A stretch of 64,000 nucleotides of DNA from Saccharothrix sp. (lineage in GTDB: Bacteria > Actinomycetota > Actinomycetes > Mycobacteriales > Pseudonocardiaceae): contig NZ_JAPSLK010000025.1 in the NCBI RefSeq assembly GCF_031180885.1, forward strand, positions 40,347 to 104,346, in the 5' to 3' direction. Both the position numbers and the translations under genes were made by a program. Of this stretch, positions 54,919 through 63,285 are shown in pieces. Positions within the stretch are counted from its first letter, which is position 1; every line of letters begins with the position of its first letter. Under the pieces are notes generated by a model. The model was given only the letters and a program-made list of their open reading frames with translations. It was not told the DNA's origin and did not search any database.

Positions 54919-55674
54919 GTGGACAGCTCACCGGATGCCGCCACCGGGCTGGACCTGCGCGCCCGTGTCCGGGGCGAGGTGGTCCTGGTGTCCCCGGCGG
55001 GGCGGCTGGACCTCTCGACCTACGTCGGCCTGCGGGACGGGCTGCTCAAGCACGTGGCCGAGCAGCCCGCCGCGGTGGTCGTCGTGCTCGGTCCGGCGCT
55101 GGAGGTCGGCAGCGACACGCTGGCCGGGGTGTTCGGCGCGGTGTGGCTGCGGTGCTGCCGGTGGCCGGGGGTGCCGCTGATGCTGGTGGCCACGACCGAC
55201 AAGCACCGCCGGCTGCTCTCGCGCACCGGTCTGCGCCGCTTCCTGCCGTGCCACGACCGGCTGAGCACGGCGCTGGCCGCGGTGGGCGTCCCGGCGCCGC
55301 GCCGGCGCGACCACGCCGTGCTGCCGGGCGACGTGGACGCCTCGGACCTGGCCCGCGACTTCACCCGGCGCACCTGCCAGTCGTGGGGCGGCCTGCACGA
55401 GGTGACGGCGCGGGCGGTCCTGCTGTCGGCGGAGCTGGTGGTGATCGCGGGCCGGCTCGCGGACCGGTCGGCCACCCTGGAGCTGCGGGTGGAGCGGACG
55501 GCGCAGCAGTTGACGCTGGCGGTCCGCTACACCAGCGCGCCGGAGGCCAGGCGGACCCGGGAGCCCGACCTGACCCGCCTGCACCGGCTGGCGACCGCCT
55601 GCGGCCGGACGCCGACCCTGGGGCGGGGCGACATCGTGTGGGCCGCGCTCGCCCTGCCCGAGCCGCCGCGCTGA
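54919..55674 (+). CDS. STAS domain protein with a degenerate anti-sigma kinase-like C-terminal half
   Basis: A 251-residue protein. Residues about 10-105 form a STAS domain (VVLVSPAGRLDLSTYVGLRDG, then VVVVLGPALEVGSDTLAGVFG with a possible phospho-acceptor Ser). Residues about 120-250 follow the pattern of an anti-sigma HATPase (FTRRTCQSWGGLHEV, LSAELVVIAGRLA, GDIVWAALAL) but lack the N-box asparagine (usually ELVTNA) and the GRGL loop, so ATP binding is doubtful. Fusion of the two may give a stand-alone partner-switching regulator. The ligand or partner is unknown. Confidence 0.8.
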   Translation: MDSSPDAATGLDLRARVRGEVVLVSPAGRLDLSTYVGLRDGLLKHVAEQPAAVVVVLGPALEVGSDTLAGVFGAVWLRCCRWPGVPLMLVATTDKHRRLLSRTGLRRFLPCHDRLSTALAAVGVPAPRRRDHAVLPGDVDASDLARDFTRRTCQSWGGLHEVTARAVLLSAELVVIAGRLADRSATLELRVERTAQQLTLAVRYTSAPEARRTREPDLTRLHRLATACGRTPTLGRGDIVWAALALPEPPR

Positions 55675-55690
55675 GGGCGCCGACGGGTCG

Positions 55691-56389
55691 TCAGCAGGTG
55701 GTGAACAGGTCCCGGAAGGCCTGATCGGCCTTCGGGTCGTCCTCGGCGATGATCGCCTCGCGCAGGGTCCGCGCCGCGTCCCGGCACTTGGCGACCGACG
55801 CGCTGTCGTCCTCCGCGCGCTTGCGGGCGGTCTCGGCGGCCTTCTGCGCGTCCTTGGCCTTGGCGGTCTCGTCCTGCGCGTCCTTGAGCTGCTTCGCGGA
55901 ATCGGAGACCTGCTTTTCCTTCGCCGCCACGTCCGCGGTCAGCCGGTCGTTTCGGCTCGACTCGTTGGCGAAGAGGATGCCGAACACCCCCGCGGCCGCG
56001 AAGAACAACACCGTGATGATCGACAACACGATCAAACCGGTCTTCTTGCGCGGCGCCGGCACCGGCGTTCCCTGGGCCCGCGGCTCGAAGCCGCTCGGCG
56101 TTGCCTGCGTCGGCGACTCGAAACCGGTCGGGGTGCCCGGTGTCGGCGACTCGAAGCCGGTCGGCGAGAACGTGGTCTGGCCGCCGGTCTGGCCCGCGAC
56201 CGGGTTGATCACCGGTTCCCCGCCGGGCGGGGTCGGCGGCGCGAAACCACCGGCCGGCGGGGCGGGCGCGACGCCGCCGGCGGGCGGGTTCGGCTGGACC
56301 CGGGCGACCTGGTCGGGGTGCAGGCTGTAGGGCTCCAGCACCGGGAACGACGGCTGGTTCTCCGGTCTTCCGGAGTCCGGGTAGGTCAT
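55691..56389 (-). CDS. Pro-rich membrane protein with extracellular coiled coil
   Basis: A 232-residue protein. The cytosolic N terminus (about 1-115) is Pro/Gly-rich and contains a repeated TGFESPT word (three copies near 74-96), a likely low-complexity binding arm. One membrane helix lies at about 118-140 (TGLIVLSIITVLFFAAAGVFG). An Ala/Lys/Glu-rich coiled coil follows outside (about 145-200), and the protein ends in cysteines (AKCRDAA and FTTC) that may form a disulfide. Ribosome binding site GGGGGA precedes the ATG. Function is not known. Confidence 0.82.
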   Translation of the reverse strand: MTYPDSGRPENQPSFPVLEPYSLHPDQVARVQPNPPAGGVAPAPPAGGFAPPTPPGGEPVINPVAGQTGGQTTFSPTGFESPTPGTPTGFESPTQATPSGFEPRAQGTPVPAPRKKTGLIVLSIITVLFFAAAGVFGILFANESSRNDRLTADVAAKEKQVSDSAKQLKDAQDETAKAKDAQKAAETARKRAEDDSASVAKCRDAARTLREAIIAEDDPKADQAFRDLFTTC

Positions 56390-56753
56390 GGCTATCCCCC
56401 TGAAATGACGTGCGCCCAGTATGCGGCTCGACACCCGGATCGCGTAACGGGAATTGGCAATTCCGCACAAATTATCCGTCGTTACGTGAATCGCATCTCA
56501 AGAACAGGCGAACGGAGTACCGGGGCGCAGTCAGCGGACCCGATGGGCACCAGTTCGCCCAGCAGCCCGACTCCGATCGCCGGCGTCATGGGCCGCGCGT
56601 CCGGTGCATCCCGCCGGCCGTCACCGCGAAGCCCATCCCGAATTGGCCGTGAACGCCGTGCTCCAGCCGGACCTGGTGACGCCCGCGAAGATACGCGCCG
56701 TGTTGCGCCGTCACCTGGACGAACTGGAGGCGTCGCGACGGTAGCCTTGCCCG
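56390..56753. other. Gap of 364 bp with a small open frame at its right end
   Basis: The left part must hold the promoter of the Pro-rich membrane protein. At 56604-56744 a GTG-started 46-codon frame reads AVNAVLQPDLVTPAKIRAVL, ending HLDELEASRR, with normal codon bias but no ribosome binding site. It could be the C-terminal relic of a lost gene. Nothing else was seen. Confidence 0.4.
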
Positions 56754-57350
56754 GTGCCGCTCTTGGGACCTACTGACGAGTTGCCCCGGTCGCCCCGGCG
56801 GGTCGTCGTCGCGGGCACGTCGGGCTCGGGCAAGACCACGTTGGCGCGCCAGATCGCCGAAGCGCTCGGTCTGTCCTATGTGGAGATGGACTCGCTGTTC
56901 CACGGTCCACAGTGGACCCCGCGCCCCGAGTTCGAGGACGACGTGCGGGCCTTCGTGCGCGGCGACGCGTGGGCCACCGAGTGGCAGTACACCCGTGCCC
57001 GCCCGCTGCTGCTGGAGCGCGCGGACACCCTGGTGTGGCTGGACCACCGCAAGCACACCGTGCTGCGCCGCATCACGATGCGTACCGTGGTCCGGAGACT
57101 GCGCAACGAAGAACTTTGGAACGGTAACGTGGAGCCCCCGCTGCACACCGTGTTCACCGACCGCGAGCACATCCTCCGCTGGGCGTGGAAGTCCCACCAC
57201 CGGACCGGCGAGCGGATCGCCGCCGTGCTCGCCGGCGAGCACGGCCCCAGACTGGCGGTGGTGCGCCTGCGCGGGCAACGTGAGGTGGACCAGTGGCGCA
57301 CCGGACCCCTCCGGCGCGCGGCGGAGCACGGCGAGAGGTCGGTGCGATGA
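56754..57350 (+). CDS. P-loop kinase-like protein (FlaR/adenylate-kinase-related)
   Basis: A 198-residue protein of the small AAA-like/kinase group sometimes labelled topology modulation proteins. Walker A is VVAGTSGSGKTTLARQI. SYVEMDSLFHGPQWTPRPEF is the typical following stretch, and LLLERADTLVWLDH gives the second nucleotide strand. It probably phosphorylates a small molecule. The GTG start directly follows the upstream gap, and its stop overlaps the next gene by four bases. Confidence 0.88.
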   Translation: MPLLGPTDELPRSPRRVVVAGTSGSGKTTLARQIAEALGLSYVEMDSLFHGPQWTPRPEFEDDVRAFVRGDAWATEWQYTRARPLLLERADTLVWLDHRKHTVLRRITMRTVVRRLRNEELWNGNVEPPLHTVFTDREHILRWAWKSHHRTGERIAAVLAGEHGPRLAVVRLRGQREVDQWRTGPLRRAAEHGERSVR

Positions 57351-57931
57351 GGACGGCGTTGGTGCTGGGCGGGACCGGGATGCTGAAGGGCTGCGCAGAT
57401 GAACTGCTGGCCCAGGGCTGGCAGGTGGTGCTGCCCAGTCGCAGAGCGGGCTCGGGGCCGGGCTCGGCGGCGTTGCGCGCGTTGGGCGGGCGCGGCCACG
57501 TGCCGCAGGAGGCGCAGGGCAACCAGCCGACGCTGGTCGAGGCCGACTGGTCGCGGCCGGAAGAACTGGCCAACCGGGTGCGGGCGGCGTTGAAGGCCCC
57601 GGCGGACCTGCTGGTGGCCTGGGTGCACGCCAGCTACCGGGTCCCCGTGCTGGAGGCGGTGGCCCCGCTGCTGGCCCCGGACGCCCCGGTCGTCGAGGTC
57701 CACGACATCGGCGACATCAACCCCCGCGAGGGCGTCCGGGACCCGATCCTGCCCGGCCACCCGACCCAGCAGGTGGTCCTGGGCTTCGTCCGCCACGGCT
57801 CCACCACCCGGTGGCTCAGCCACGAGGAGACCTCGGTCGGCGTCCTGGAGGCGGTGCACCGGGCGCTGGACGGCAAGTCGCCCTCCATCCACCAGATCGG
57901 CGAGGTGGACACCTGGGCGGTCCGCTCGTAG
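57347..57931 (+). CDS. Short Rossmann-fold protein (SDR-like)
   Basis: A 194-residue protein with the N-terminal dinucleotide loop ALVLGGTGMLKGCADELLAQG, then QVVLPSRRAG, an extended SDR-like pattern. The usual YxxxK catalytic pair is not evident, so it may bind NAD(P) without dehydrogenase action, or use another residue. The ATG overlaps the stop of the kinase-like gene (ATGA), so both are made together. Confidence 0.85.
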   Translation: MRTALVLGGTGMLKGCADELLAQGWQVVLPSRRAGSGPGSAALRALGGRGHVPQEAQGNQPTLVEADWSRPEELANRVRAALKAPADLLVAWVHASYRVPVLEAVAPLLAPDAPVVEVHDIGDINPREGVRDPILPGHPTQQVVLGFVRHGSTTRWLSHEETSVGVLEAVHRALDGKSPSIHQIGEVDTWAVRS

Positions 57932-58019
57932 CCCGGCGCCTCAGCCGCCGCCGGCGACCGACTCTGTCGGTACCTCGTGGGACAATGGAACCGGGGGCCG
58001 GAGGCCGCGCCACCGCACC

Positions 58020-58610
58020 TCAGGGCTTCAGGCCACGCACCAGCAGCAGCACGGCCTCGCGGACGTCGGCCAGCGTGCGCTCCGGCTGGAACACCTGCCA
58101 GTCCAGGGCGATCACCAGCAAAGTGCCGAACAACGCCGCCGACGCCGTCCCCACCTGCACGCCCTCGGGCAGCCGCCCCTCGTCGGACAGCCGCTGCATC
58201 TGCCCCCGCACGATCGACACGATGTCGTCCCGCAACAGCGACAACGTCCCGTGCCACTGCCCCGGCGTCCGCCACAGCTCGCTGACCAGCAGCTGTCCGA
58301 ACGCCGGGTACTCGGCGAAGAACCCCAGCACCCCGTCGACCAGCGACTCCATCGCCCGGTCGGTCTCGGCCTCGCCCTCGGCCACCCGCAACCGGGCCGC
58401 CAGCAGGTCCACGCCGTGCCGCAGCAGCGCGTCGACCAGCGCGTCCTTGCTGGCGAAGTTGTAGTAGACGGTGCCCTTCGCGACCCCGGCCTCGGCGGCG
58501 ATCTCGTCCACGGTCACGCTCGCCGCGCCGCGTTCGCCGACCAGCCGCAGGGCCGCGTCGAACAGCTTCTGCTTGGTGACGGCGGTGCGGCCGGGGCGCG
58601 TGCCGGTCAC
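58020..58610 (-). CDS. TetR-family regulator of the YhgE operon
   Basis: A 196-residue TetR protein. Helix-turn-helix residues about 10-55: KLFDAALRLVGERGAASVTV, VAKGTVYYNFASKDALVDAL. The GTG start overlaps the stop of the YhgE gene (GTGA), and it is the third gene of the operon. A perfect 24-bp palindrome directly upstream of the first gene is its probable operator, so it would repress its own operon until a ligand, perhaps a membrane-active compound, is sensed. Confidence 0.92.
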   Translation of the reverse strand: MTGTRPGRTAVTKQKLFDAALRLVGERGAASVTVDEIAAEAGVAKGTVYYNFASKDALVDALLRHGVDLLAARLRVAEGEAETDRAMESLVDGVLGFFAEYPAFGQLLVSELWRTPGQWHGTLSLLRDDIVSIVRGQMQRLSDEGRLPEGVQVGTASAALFGTLLVIALDWQVFQPERTLADVREAVLLLVRGLKP

Positions 58611-60502
58611 AGCACCAGCTCGGGCTTGAGGCGAGACGGGGTCCACACCCGCTGCTTGTACGCGGCCAGCGTCGACAAGGCAAGTGAACCGACCAGGTAG
58701 GCCACCAGGATCAGCGCATCCCTCCCGACGCCGCCCAGCGACCCGCCGTACATCAGGTGCCGCAGACCGTCCACCGCGTACCCCATGGGCAGGCCGTAGT
58801 GCAGCGGGTACAGCGGCACCGGGATGGTCTGCCACGGGAACGTCCCGCCCGCGCTGACCAGCTGGAGGATCAGCAGCACCAGGCCGATGAACTTGCCGAC
58901 CGCGCCGAACAGGGCGTTCAACGCGTGCAGCAGCGCCACGAACGTCGCCGACGTCAGCAGCAGGAAACCCAGTGTCAGCAACGGGTGCGACGGCCGGATG
59001 TCCACCACCAGCGCCACCACCGAGAACATGATCACGACCTGCGCCGCGCCCAGCAGCACCCCCGGCAGCCAGCCGCCCAGCGCGACCCGCAGCGCGTTCT
59101 GCCCGGCCGCCAGCCCCCGCTTCGACAGCGGCTTGAGCAGCAGGAACAGCACGAACGCGCCGATCCAGGTGGCCAGGCCGAGGAAGAACGGGGCCAGGCC
59201 CGCGCCGTACGTGCCCGCCGAGGTCTGGCTGACGCCGCGCACGTTCACCGGGTCGCCGATGGTGTCGGCGGTGGCGTGGCGGGTCGGGTCGTCCGGGTTG
59301 GGGATCTGCTGGACGCCCGCGTTGAGCCCGTCGCGCAGCTGGTTCGCGCCGTCCACGAGCTTCTGCTCGCCGTCGCGCAGCGCCAGCGCGCCGTCGCGGA
59401 GCTGGGCGTTGCCGGTCGCGACCTGCGCCGCGCCGTCGTCGAGGCGGGTGATCGCGTCGGTCAGCGCCGGGGTTGCGGCGGCGAGCTGGGCCGCGCCGTC
59501 GGCGACCTGCTCGGACCCGTTGGACAGCGTCCGCAGTTGGCCGGCTGCGCCCTGCACCTTGGCGTTCGCGTCGTCCACGGGCGCGCGGACGTCGGTCATG
59601 GCCTGCACGACCCGCTGCACCTGCTCCTCGGTGAACCCGAGCGCGCGCAGCCGGTTGGCGACATCGCCGTTGAGCTGGTCCAGCCGACCGACCAGGGCCT
59701 GCGACTTCGCCGCGTAGTCCTCGGCGGTCTGCGCCACGGTCTCGTTCCCGTCGGAAACCTGCTTCGCGCCGTCGGCCAACTGCTGGGACTTGCGCGGCAG
59801 ATCGGCCGTCGAATCGCGGAGTCGCTTGAGACCCGCCGACACCTGCGCCGACCCGTCCGCGAGCGGCACAGCCCCGTTGGCCACCTTCACACTGCCGTCA
59901 TAGGCCTCCTGCGTGCCCGCCGCGAGCCTGGTGGCGCCGTCCGCGGCCTCCACGGTCTTCTGCCGGATCGTGGAGAACCCGAGCAGGAACCTGTCCGCCG
60001 CCTCCGCGCCGACCTTCACCGACACCGACCGCCGCACCTCGGCGACCACCTGGTTGGCGATGGTCGACCCGAGGTAGTTGTTGGCGTCGTTGGTGGTCAG
60101 CATGATCACGCCCTGGCGCGGCTGGAACTCGCCGGAGGACAGCAGGGCCTGCGAGAAGTCCTCGGGCAGGGTCAGCGCGAAGGTGTACTTGCCGCCGCGC
60201 ACGCCCGCCTCGGCGTCCTCCTCGCCCACCCGGTGCCAGTCGAACTTGTCGCCGTTCACCAGCTCGGCGGCGACCTCCTCGCCGGCGTTCTTGAACGCGC
60301 CGTCGCTCGCGGTCGCGCCCTTGTCCTGCACGACCAGCGCGGCGGGCACCTGCTTGAGGTTCGCGTACGGGTCCTTGTTGGCGTAGAGGTACAGGGCGGC
60401 GTACAGCAGCGGGACCAGGCACAGGGCGAGCACGGCGAGCTTGGGCAGCTTGCCGGAGGTGATGCGGCGCAGTTCGTTGAACGCCATCCGCAGGGCGGTC
60501 AC
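58607..60502 (-). CDS. YhgE/Pip-domain membrane protein
   Basis: A 631-residue membrane protein. An N-terminal helix (LPKLAVLALCLVPLLYAALYL) is followed by a large extracellular part with the YhgE features NANNYLGSTIANQ-like (reads DANNYLGSTIANQ) and a long coiled-coil rich in repeats of DGAxQL type. Five or so membrane helices come at the C terminus. Relatives include the phage-receptor Pip, and MmpL-like or ABC-2-like exporters. With the ATPase-like partner it may be an export system. GTG start overlaps the stop of the ATPase-like gene (60499-60502). Confidence 0.92.
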   Translation of the reverse strand: MTALRMAFNELRRITSGKLPKLAVLALCLVPLLYAALYLYANKDPYANLKQVPAALVVQDKGATASDGAFKNAGEEVAAELVNGDKFDWHRVGEEDAEAGVRGGKYTFALTLPEDFSQALLSSGEFQPRQGVIMLTTNDANNYLGSTIANQVVAEVRRSVSVKVGAEAADRFLLGFSTIRQKTVEAADGATRLAAGTQEAYDGSVKVANGAVPLADGSAQVSAGLKRLRDSTADLPRKSQQLADGAKQVSDGNETVAQTAEDYAAKSQALVGRLDQLNGDVANRLRALGFTEEQVQRVVQAMTDVRAPVDDANAKVQGAAGQLRTLSNGSEQVADGAAQLAAATPALTDAITRLDDGAAQVATGNAQLRDGALALRDGEQKLVDGANQLRDGLNAGVQQIPNPDDPTRHATADTIGDPVNVRGVSQTSAGTYGAGLAPFFLGLATWIGAFVLFLLLKPLSKRGLAAGQNALRVALGGWLPGVLLGAAQVVIMFSVVALVVDIRPSHPLLTLGFLLLTSATFVALLHALNALFGAVGKFIGLVLLILQLVSAGGTFPWQTIPVPLYPLHYGLPMGYAVDGLRHLMYGGSLGGVGRDALILVAYLVGSLALSTLAAYKQRVWTPSRLKPELVL

Positions 60503-61179
60503 GACTTCTCCTCGACGTCTTCGGTGTTCTCGGCGACGGCGTTCTCGGCGGCGTTGTCGGCAGCGCTGTCTGCGGCGTTGTCGGTGCCCAGGCGCGCGGC
60601 GGGGACGTCCAGCGCGGCGGCGGAGGCGGTGGTGCACAGCACGACCACGGACCGTTCGGCGGTCACCTGCTCGCGGGCCAACTTCCACCAGGTCGCGGGA
60701 TCGCCGTGGTACCGGTCGGGCGTGTCCAGCACGAGCACCTCGGCCCCCGGCCGCCCGGCGGCCAGCTCCAGCATCAACGAGCACCGCAGGTCTGCCGGCA
60801 CGTACTCGTAGCGCGTGGTCAGGTGCTCGTCCGCGCCCCGCTCGACCAGCCAGTCCGCCACGGCCTTGCGCCCGCTGCGCCGCCCGTTCATGGCCAACTC
60901 CTCGCCGACCACGCCCGCCAGCGTCAGCGACGCCTCCGGCTCGTTCACGCCGGGGGAGTCGACCAGCACGACGTGCCGCCGCAACAGCGCGGCGTCCGGC
61001 GACACGGACCCGGTGCTCGGCCGCATCCGCCCGGACAGCACCAGCCCGAACGCGGTGTGCCCGGCCCCGGGCGGGCCCGCCACCAGCACCGGCTCACCCG
61101 CCGGCACGCGCAGTCCGGTCGGCTTGAGCAGCGGACCGTGGGGCCCGGCGACGCCGACGCGCTGGGCGTGGATCTCCAC
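60499..61179 (-). CDS. Degenerate ABC ATPase-like protein of the YhgE operon
   Basis: A 226-residue protein with the shape of an ABC nucleotide-binding domain but altered motifs. Walker A reads GPPGAGHT (35-42), with His41 in place of lysine. The signature is not recognisable (ADLRCSLMLELAAG), and Walker B is VLVLDTPD without the catalytic glutamate. It therefore probably does not hydrolyse ATP normally. The C terminus is a low-complexity Asn/Asp/Ala/Glu tail. It is the first gene of the operon, under the 24-bp palindrome. Confidence 0.88.
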   Translation of the reverse strand: MEIHAQRVGVAGPHGPLLKPTGLRVPAGEPVLVAGPPGAGHTAFGLVLSGRMRPSTGSVSPDAALLRRHVVLVDSPGVNEPEASLTLAGVVGEELAMNGRRSGRKAVADWLVERGADEHLTTRYEYVPADLRCSLMLELAAGRPGAEVLVLDTPDRYHGDPATWWKLAREQVTAERSVVVLCTTASAAALDVPAARLGTDNAADSAADNAAENAVAENTEDVEEKS

Positions 61180-61192
61180 GAGGAACCCTCCT

Positions 61193-61216
61193 TTTGAACT
61201 GACCGGTCAGTTCAAA
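61193..61216. promoter_or_regulatory. Perfect 24-bp palindromic operator of the TetR-YhgE operon
   Basis: TTTGAACTGACC is followed directly by its exact reverse complement, giving a 24-bp perfect palindrome 13 bp before the first gene of the operon. The GACCGGTC core with TGAAC-type flanks is typical of TetR binding sites of this subfamily. It overlaps the region where the promoter must lie. Confidence 0.85.
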
Positions 61217-61328
61217 TAGTGGCCCAGTCGTCGGCCCCTCGCAACTCGAACACGTGTGACGTCGATCGACCGCCGCTACAGCATGCGGTCACCCGCTCAT
61301 GCCCGCTGGGTGGTCAAGCCCAGGACGA

Positions 61329-62252
61329 TCAGCGCAGCGCGCCGGCGGGGCGGACTTCCCAGACCGTCCACAGCGGCCGGTACCCCTGCCGCGGCCAGAA
61401 CACCGACGAGAGCGGGTTCGGCGGGTTGTAGTAGAGGTAGCTGCCCACCGTCCCCAACCGGTGCAGCTCCCGGTGCGCGTGCGCCATCAACCGCTGCCCG
61501 ATCCCCGTACCCCGAGCCCCCGGCAGCACCGACACGCAGTTGACGTACCCCCAGCGCCCCGGCGGCAGCCGCGTGGACGTCCAGTTCCCGGGCTCCGACA
61601 CGACCACCGCGCACTCCGCCAGCGCCACCGCGATCCCGTCGCGCTCGGCCAGCCACGCCGGGCCGCCGGCCGCCAGGCGCTCGGCCAACGTCCGCCGCTT
61701 CAGCTCGGCCGCCTCCGGCCGGTCGACCGTCGAGCCCACCATCGCCGAGTAGCGCAGCTCGACCAGGGCCAGCGCCAGCACGGTCTCCAGGTCCGCCGGA
61801 GTCGCCCGGCGGATCGCCAACGAGGGATCCACCGGGGGCGGGCCCTCCAGGCGCACCGCGATCACCGACAACGGCACCAGGCCGTGGTCCAGCAGGACCC
61901 GCGCCACCTCGGCGTCCCGGCTCGGCCACGTCAACACGCACGCCGAGTCGTGCTCGGCCGGCCCGACGAGGTCCATCCGGTGCCGCCACGCCCGCAGCAG
62001 GGCGTCCATGGCCGCCGCGCCACCGCCGCCGAGCAGCGGCGTCAGCTCCCACACCTCGGTCGCCGACCACAGCCGGGCGGCGGACCGGCGGTCGTGGACC
62101 TGCCTGGTCACCACGCCCGCGACCCGGGTCCCGTCCGGCAGGGCGGCGGTGATCACGTCGCCGTCCGGTGGCGCGGTGACCACCGGCAGCAGCGAGTCAA
62201 CGCACGCGAAGCGCGCGTTCTGCGCCTCCACCAGCCCCCGACTGACGGTCAT
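61329..62252 (-). CDS. GNAT-family acetyltransferase with an N-terminal extension
   Basis: A 307-residue protein. The GNAT domain is in the C-terminal half: IRRATPADLETVLALALVEL, the acetyl-CoA loop PGARGTGIGQRLMAHA, and SYLYYNPPNPLSSVFWPRQGY. The N-terminal 140 residues look like a second, degenerate GNAT-type half (WHRMDLVGPAEHDSACVL-like region) without the CoA loop, giving a tandem arrangement. The substrate is unknown. An ATG is used; it lies ten bases downstream of the stop of the methyltransferase gene on the same strand. Confidence 0.88.
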   Translation of the reverse strand: MTVSRGLVEAQNARFACVDSLLPVVTAPPDGDVITAALPDGTRVAGVVTRQVHDRRSAARLWSATEVWELTPLLGGGGAAAMDALLRAWRHRMDLVGPAEHDSACVLTWPSRDAEVARVLLDHGLVPLSVIAVRLEGPPPVDPSLAIRRATPADLETVLALALVELRYSAMVGSTVDRPEAAELKRRTLAERLAAGGPAWLAERDGIAVALAECAVVVSEPGNWTSTRLPPGRWGYVNCVSVLPGARGTGIGQRLMAHAHRELHRLGTVGSYLYYNPPNPLSSVFWPRQGYRPLWTVWEVRPAGALR

Positions 62253-62262
62253 GCACCGCAGG

Positions 62263-63093
62263 TTACGGCTTGCGCGTCCGCAGAATCGCGGTCCCGGGGA
62301 ATAGCCGCCCGCGCAGGGGGGACCACTGGCCCCACGTCCGGGTGTGCCCGGCGGGCCACTCCGGCTCCACCACGTCCTCCAGCACCAGCCCGGCCGCGAC
62401 CAGTGCGCGCACGTAGTCGCCCATGGTGCGGTGGTGCTCCACGTACGTGGCCCGGCCGGTGTCGTCGACCTCCACGTACGGGGTGCGGTCGAAGTACGAC
62501 TGCGTCACGGTCAGTCCGCCCGGCCCCGGATCGTCCGGGAAGATCCACCTGATCGGGTGAGTCACGGAGAACACCCACGGCGCGCCGGGTCGCAGCACCC
62601 GGGCCACCTCCGCGAACACCTCGCCGACGTCCGCCACGAACGGCACCGCGCCGAACGCCGAGCACGCCGCGTCGAAGCTCTCCGCCGCGAACGGCAGCTG
62701 GTCCGCGCTGGCCTGCACCAACGGCACGTCGATGCCGGTCGAGGCGTTCCCGGCCACCGCGTGCCGCAGCATCCCCGCGGAGATGTCGAACGCCACCACG
62801 TCCGCCCCCGCGGTCTTCAGCCAGCGCGCGCACGGCGCCGACCCGCAGCCCACCTCCAGCACCCGCCGGCCGGCCACGTCACCGAGGTACCGGACGTCGG
62901 CCTCGCGCACCCCCTCCGGGCACCACATGAAGTCCGCCGCGCCGAGGAAGTCGCCGTGCTCGGCGTGGTAGTCGTCGGCGTCGGCGTCCCACCAGATCCG
63001 GTTCGCGGTCCGGGACTCCGCGGCGTCCGCGCCGCGCTTGGCGATACCGGTGGTGCCCAGCGCGAGTTCCGCACTGGCGTGCTGGTCGGACAC
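62263..63093 (-). CDS. Class I SAM-dependent methyltransferase
   Basis: A 276-residue methyltransferase. Motif I is VLEVGCGSAPCARWL, strand 2 gives VVAFDISAGML, motif II is FDAACSAFGAVPFV, and LRPGAPWVFSVTHPIRWIF follows. The N terminus ESRTANRIWWDADADDYHAEH is typical for a group of actinobacterial methyltransferases of unknown substrate. It is the first gene of a pair with the GNAT protein, and is divergent from rpsA. Confidence 0.92.
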   Translation of the reverse strand: MSDQHASAELALGTTGIAKRGADAAESRTANRIWWDADADDYHAEHGDFLGAADFMWCPEGVREADVRYLGDVAGRRVLEVGCGSAPCARWLKTAGADVVAFDISAGMLRHAVAGNASTGIDVPLVQASADQLPFAAESFDAACSAFGAVPFVADVGEVFAEVARVLRPGAPWVFSVTHPIRWIFPDDPGPGGLTVTQSYFDRTPYVEVDDTGRATYVEHHRTMGDYVRALVAAGLVLEDVVEPEWPAGHTRTWGQWSPLRGRLFPGTAILRTRKP

Positions 63094-63118
63094 ACTGCTC
63101 CTTACGAGGGGTACCGGT

Positions 63119-63148
63119 TTGCCCGGTGGTCGTCGAGCCGCGTACGAT
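63119..63148 (+). promoter_or_regulatory. Probable rpsA promoter
   Basis: TTGCCC (63119-63124) and TACGAT (63143-63148), separated by 18 bp, fit the housekeeping actinobacterial consensus. The transcript would have an untranslated leader of about 130 bases, in keeping with autoregulated ribosomal-protein mRNAs. Confidence 0.5.
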
Positions 63149-63285
63149 ACCGCCCGCGTAGTGGGTTCGCGCTGCCCATGATCGGTGTGCAGTCACGGGA
63201 TCGGTCGTCGGGGGAAGCCTTGCCTCCCGCGCAGCGTTGCACCCAAGGCCAGACAACCCCAATCCGTACCGGAGCCACCTACCTA

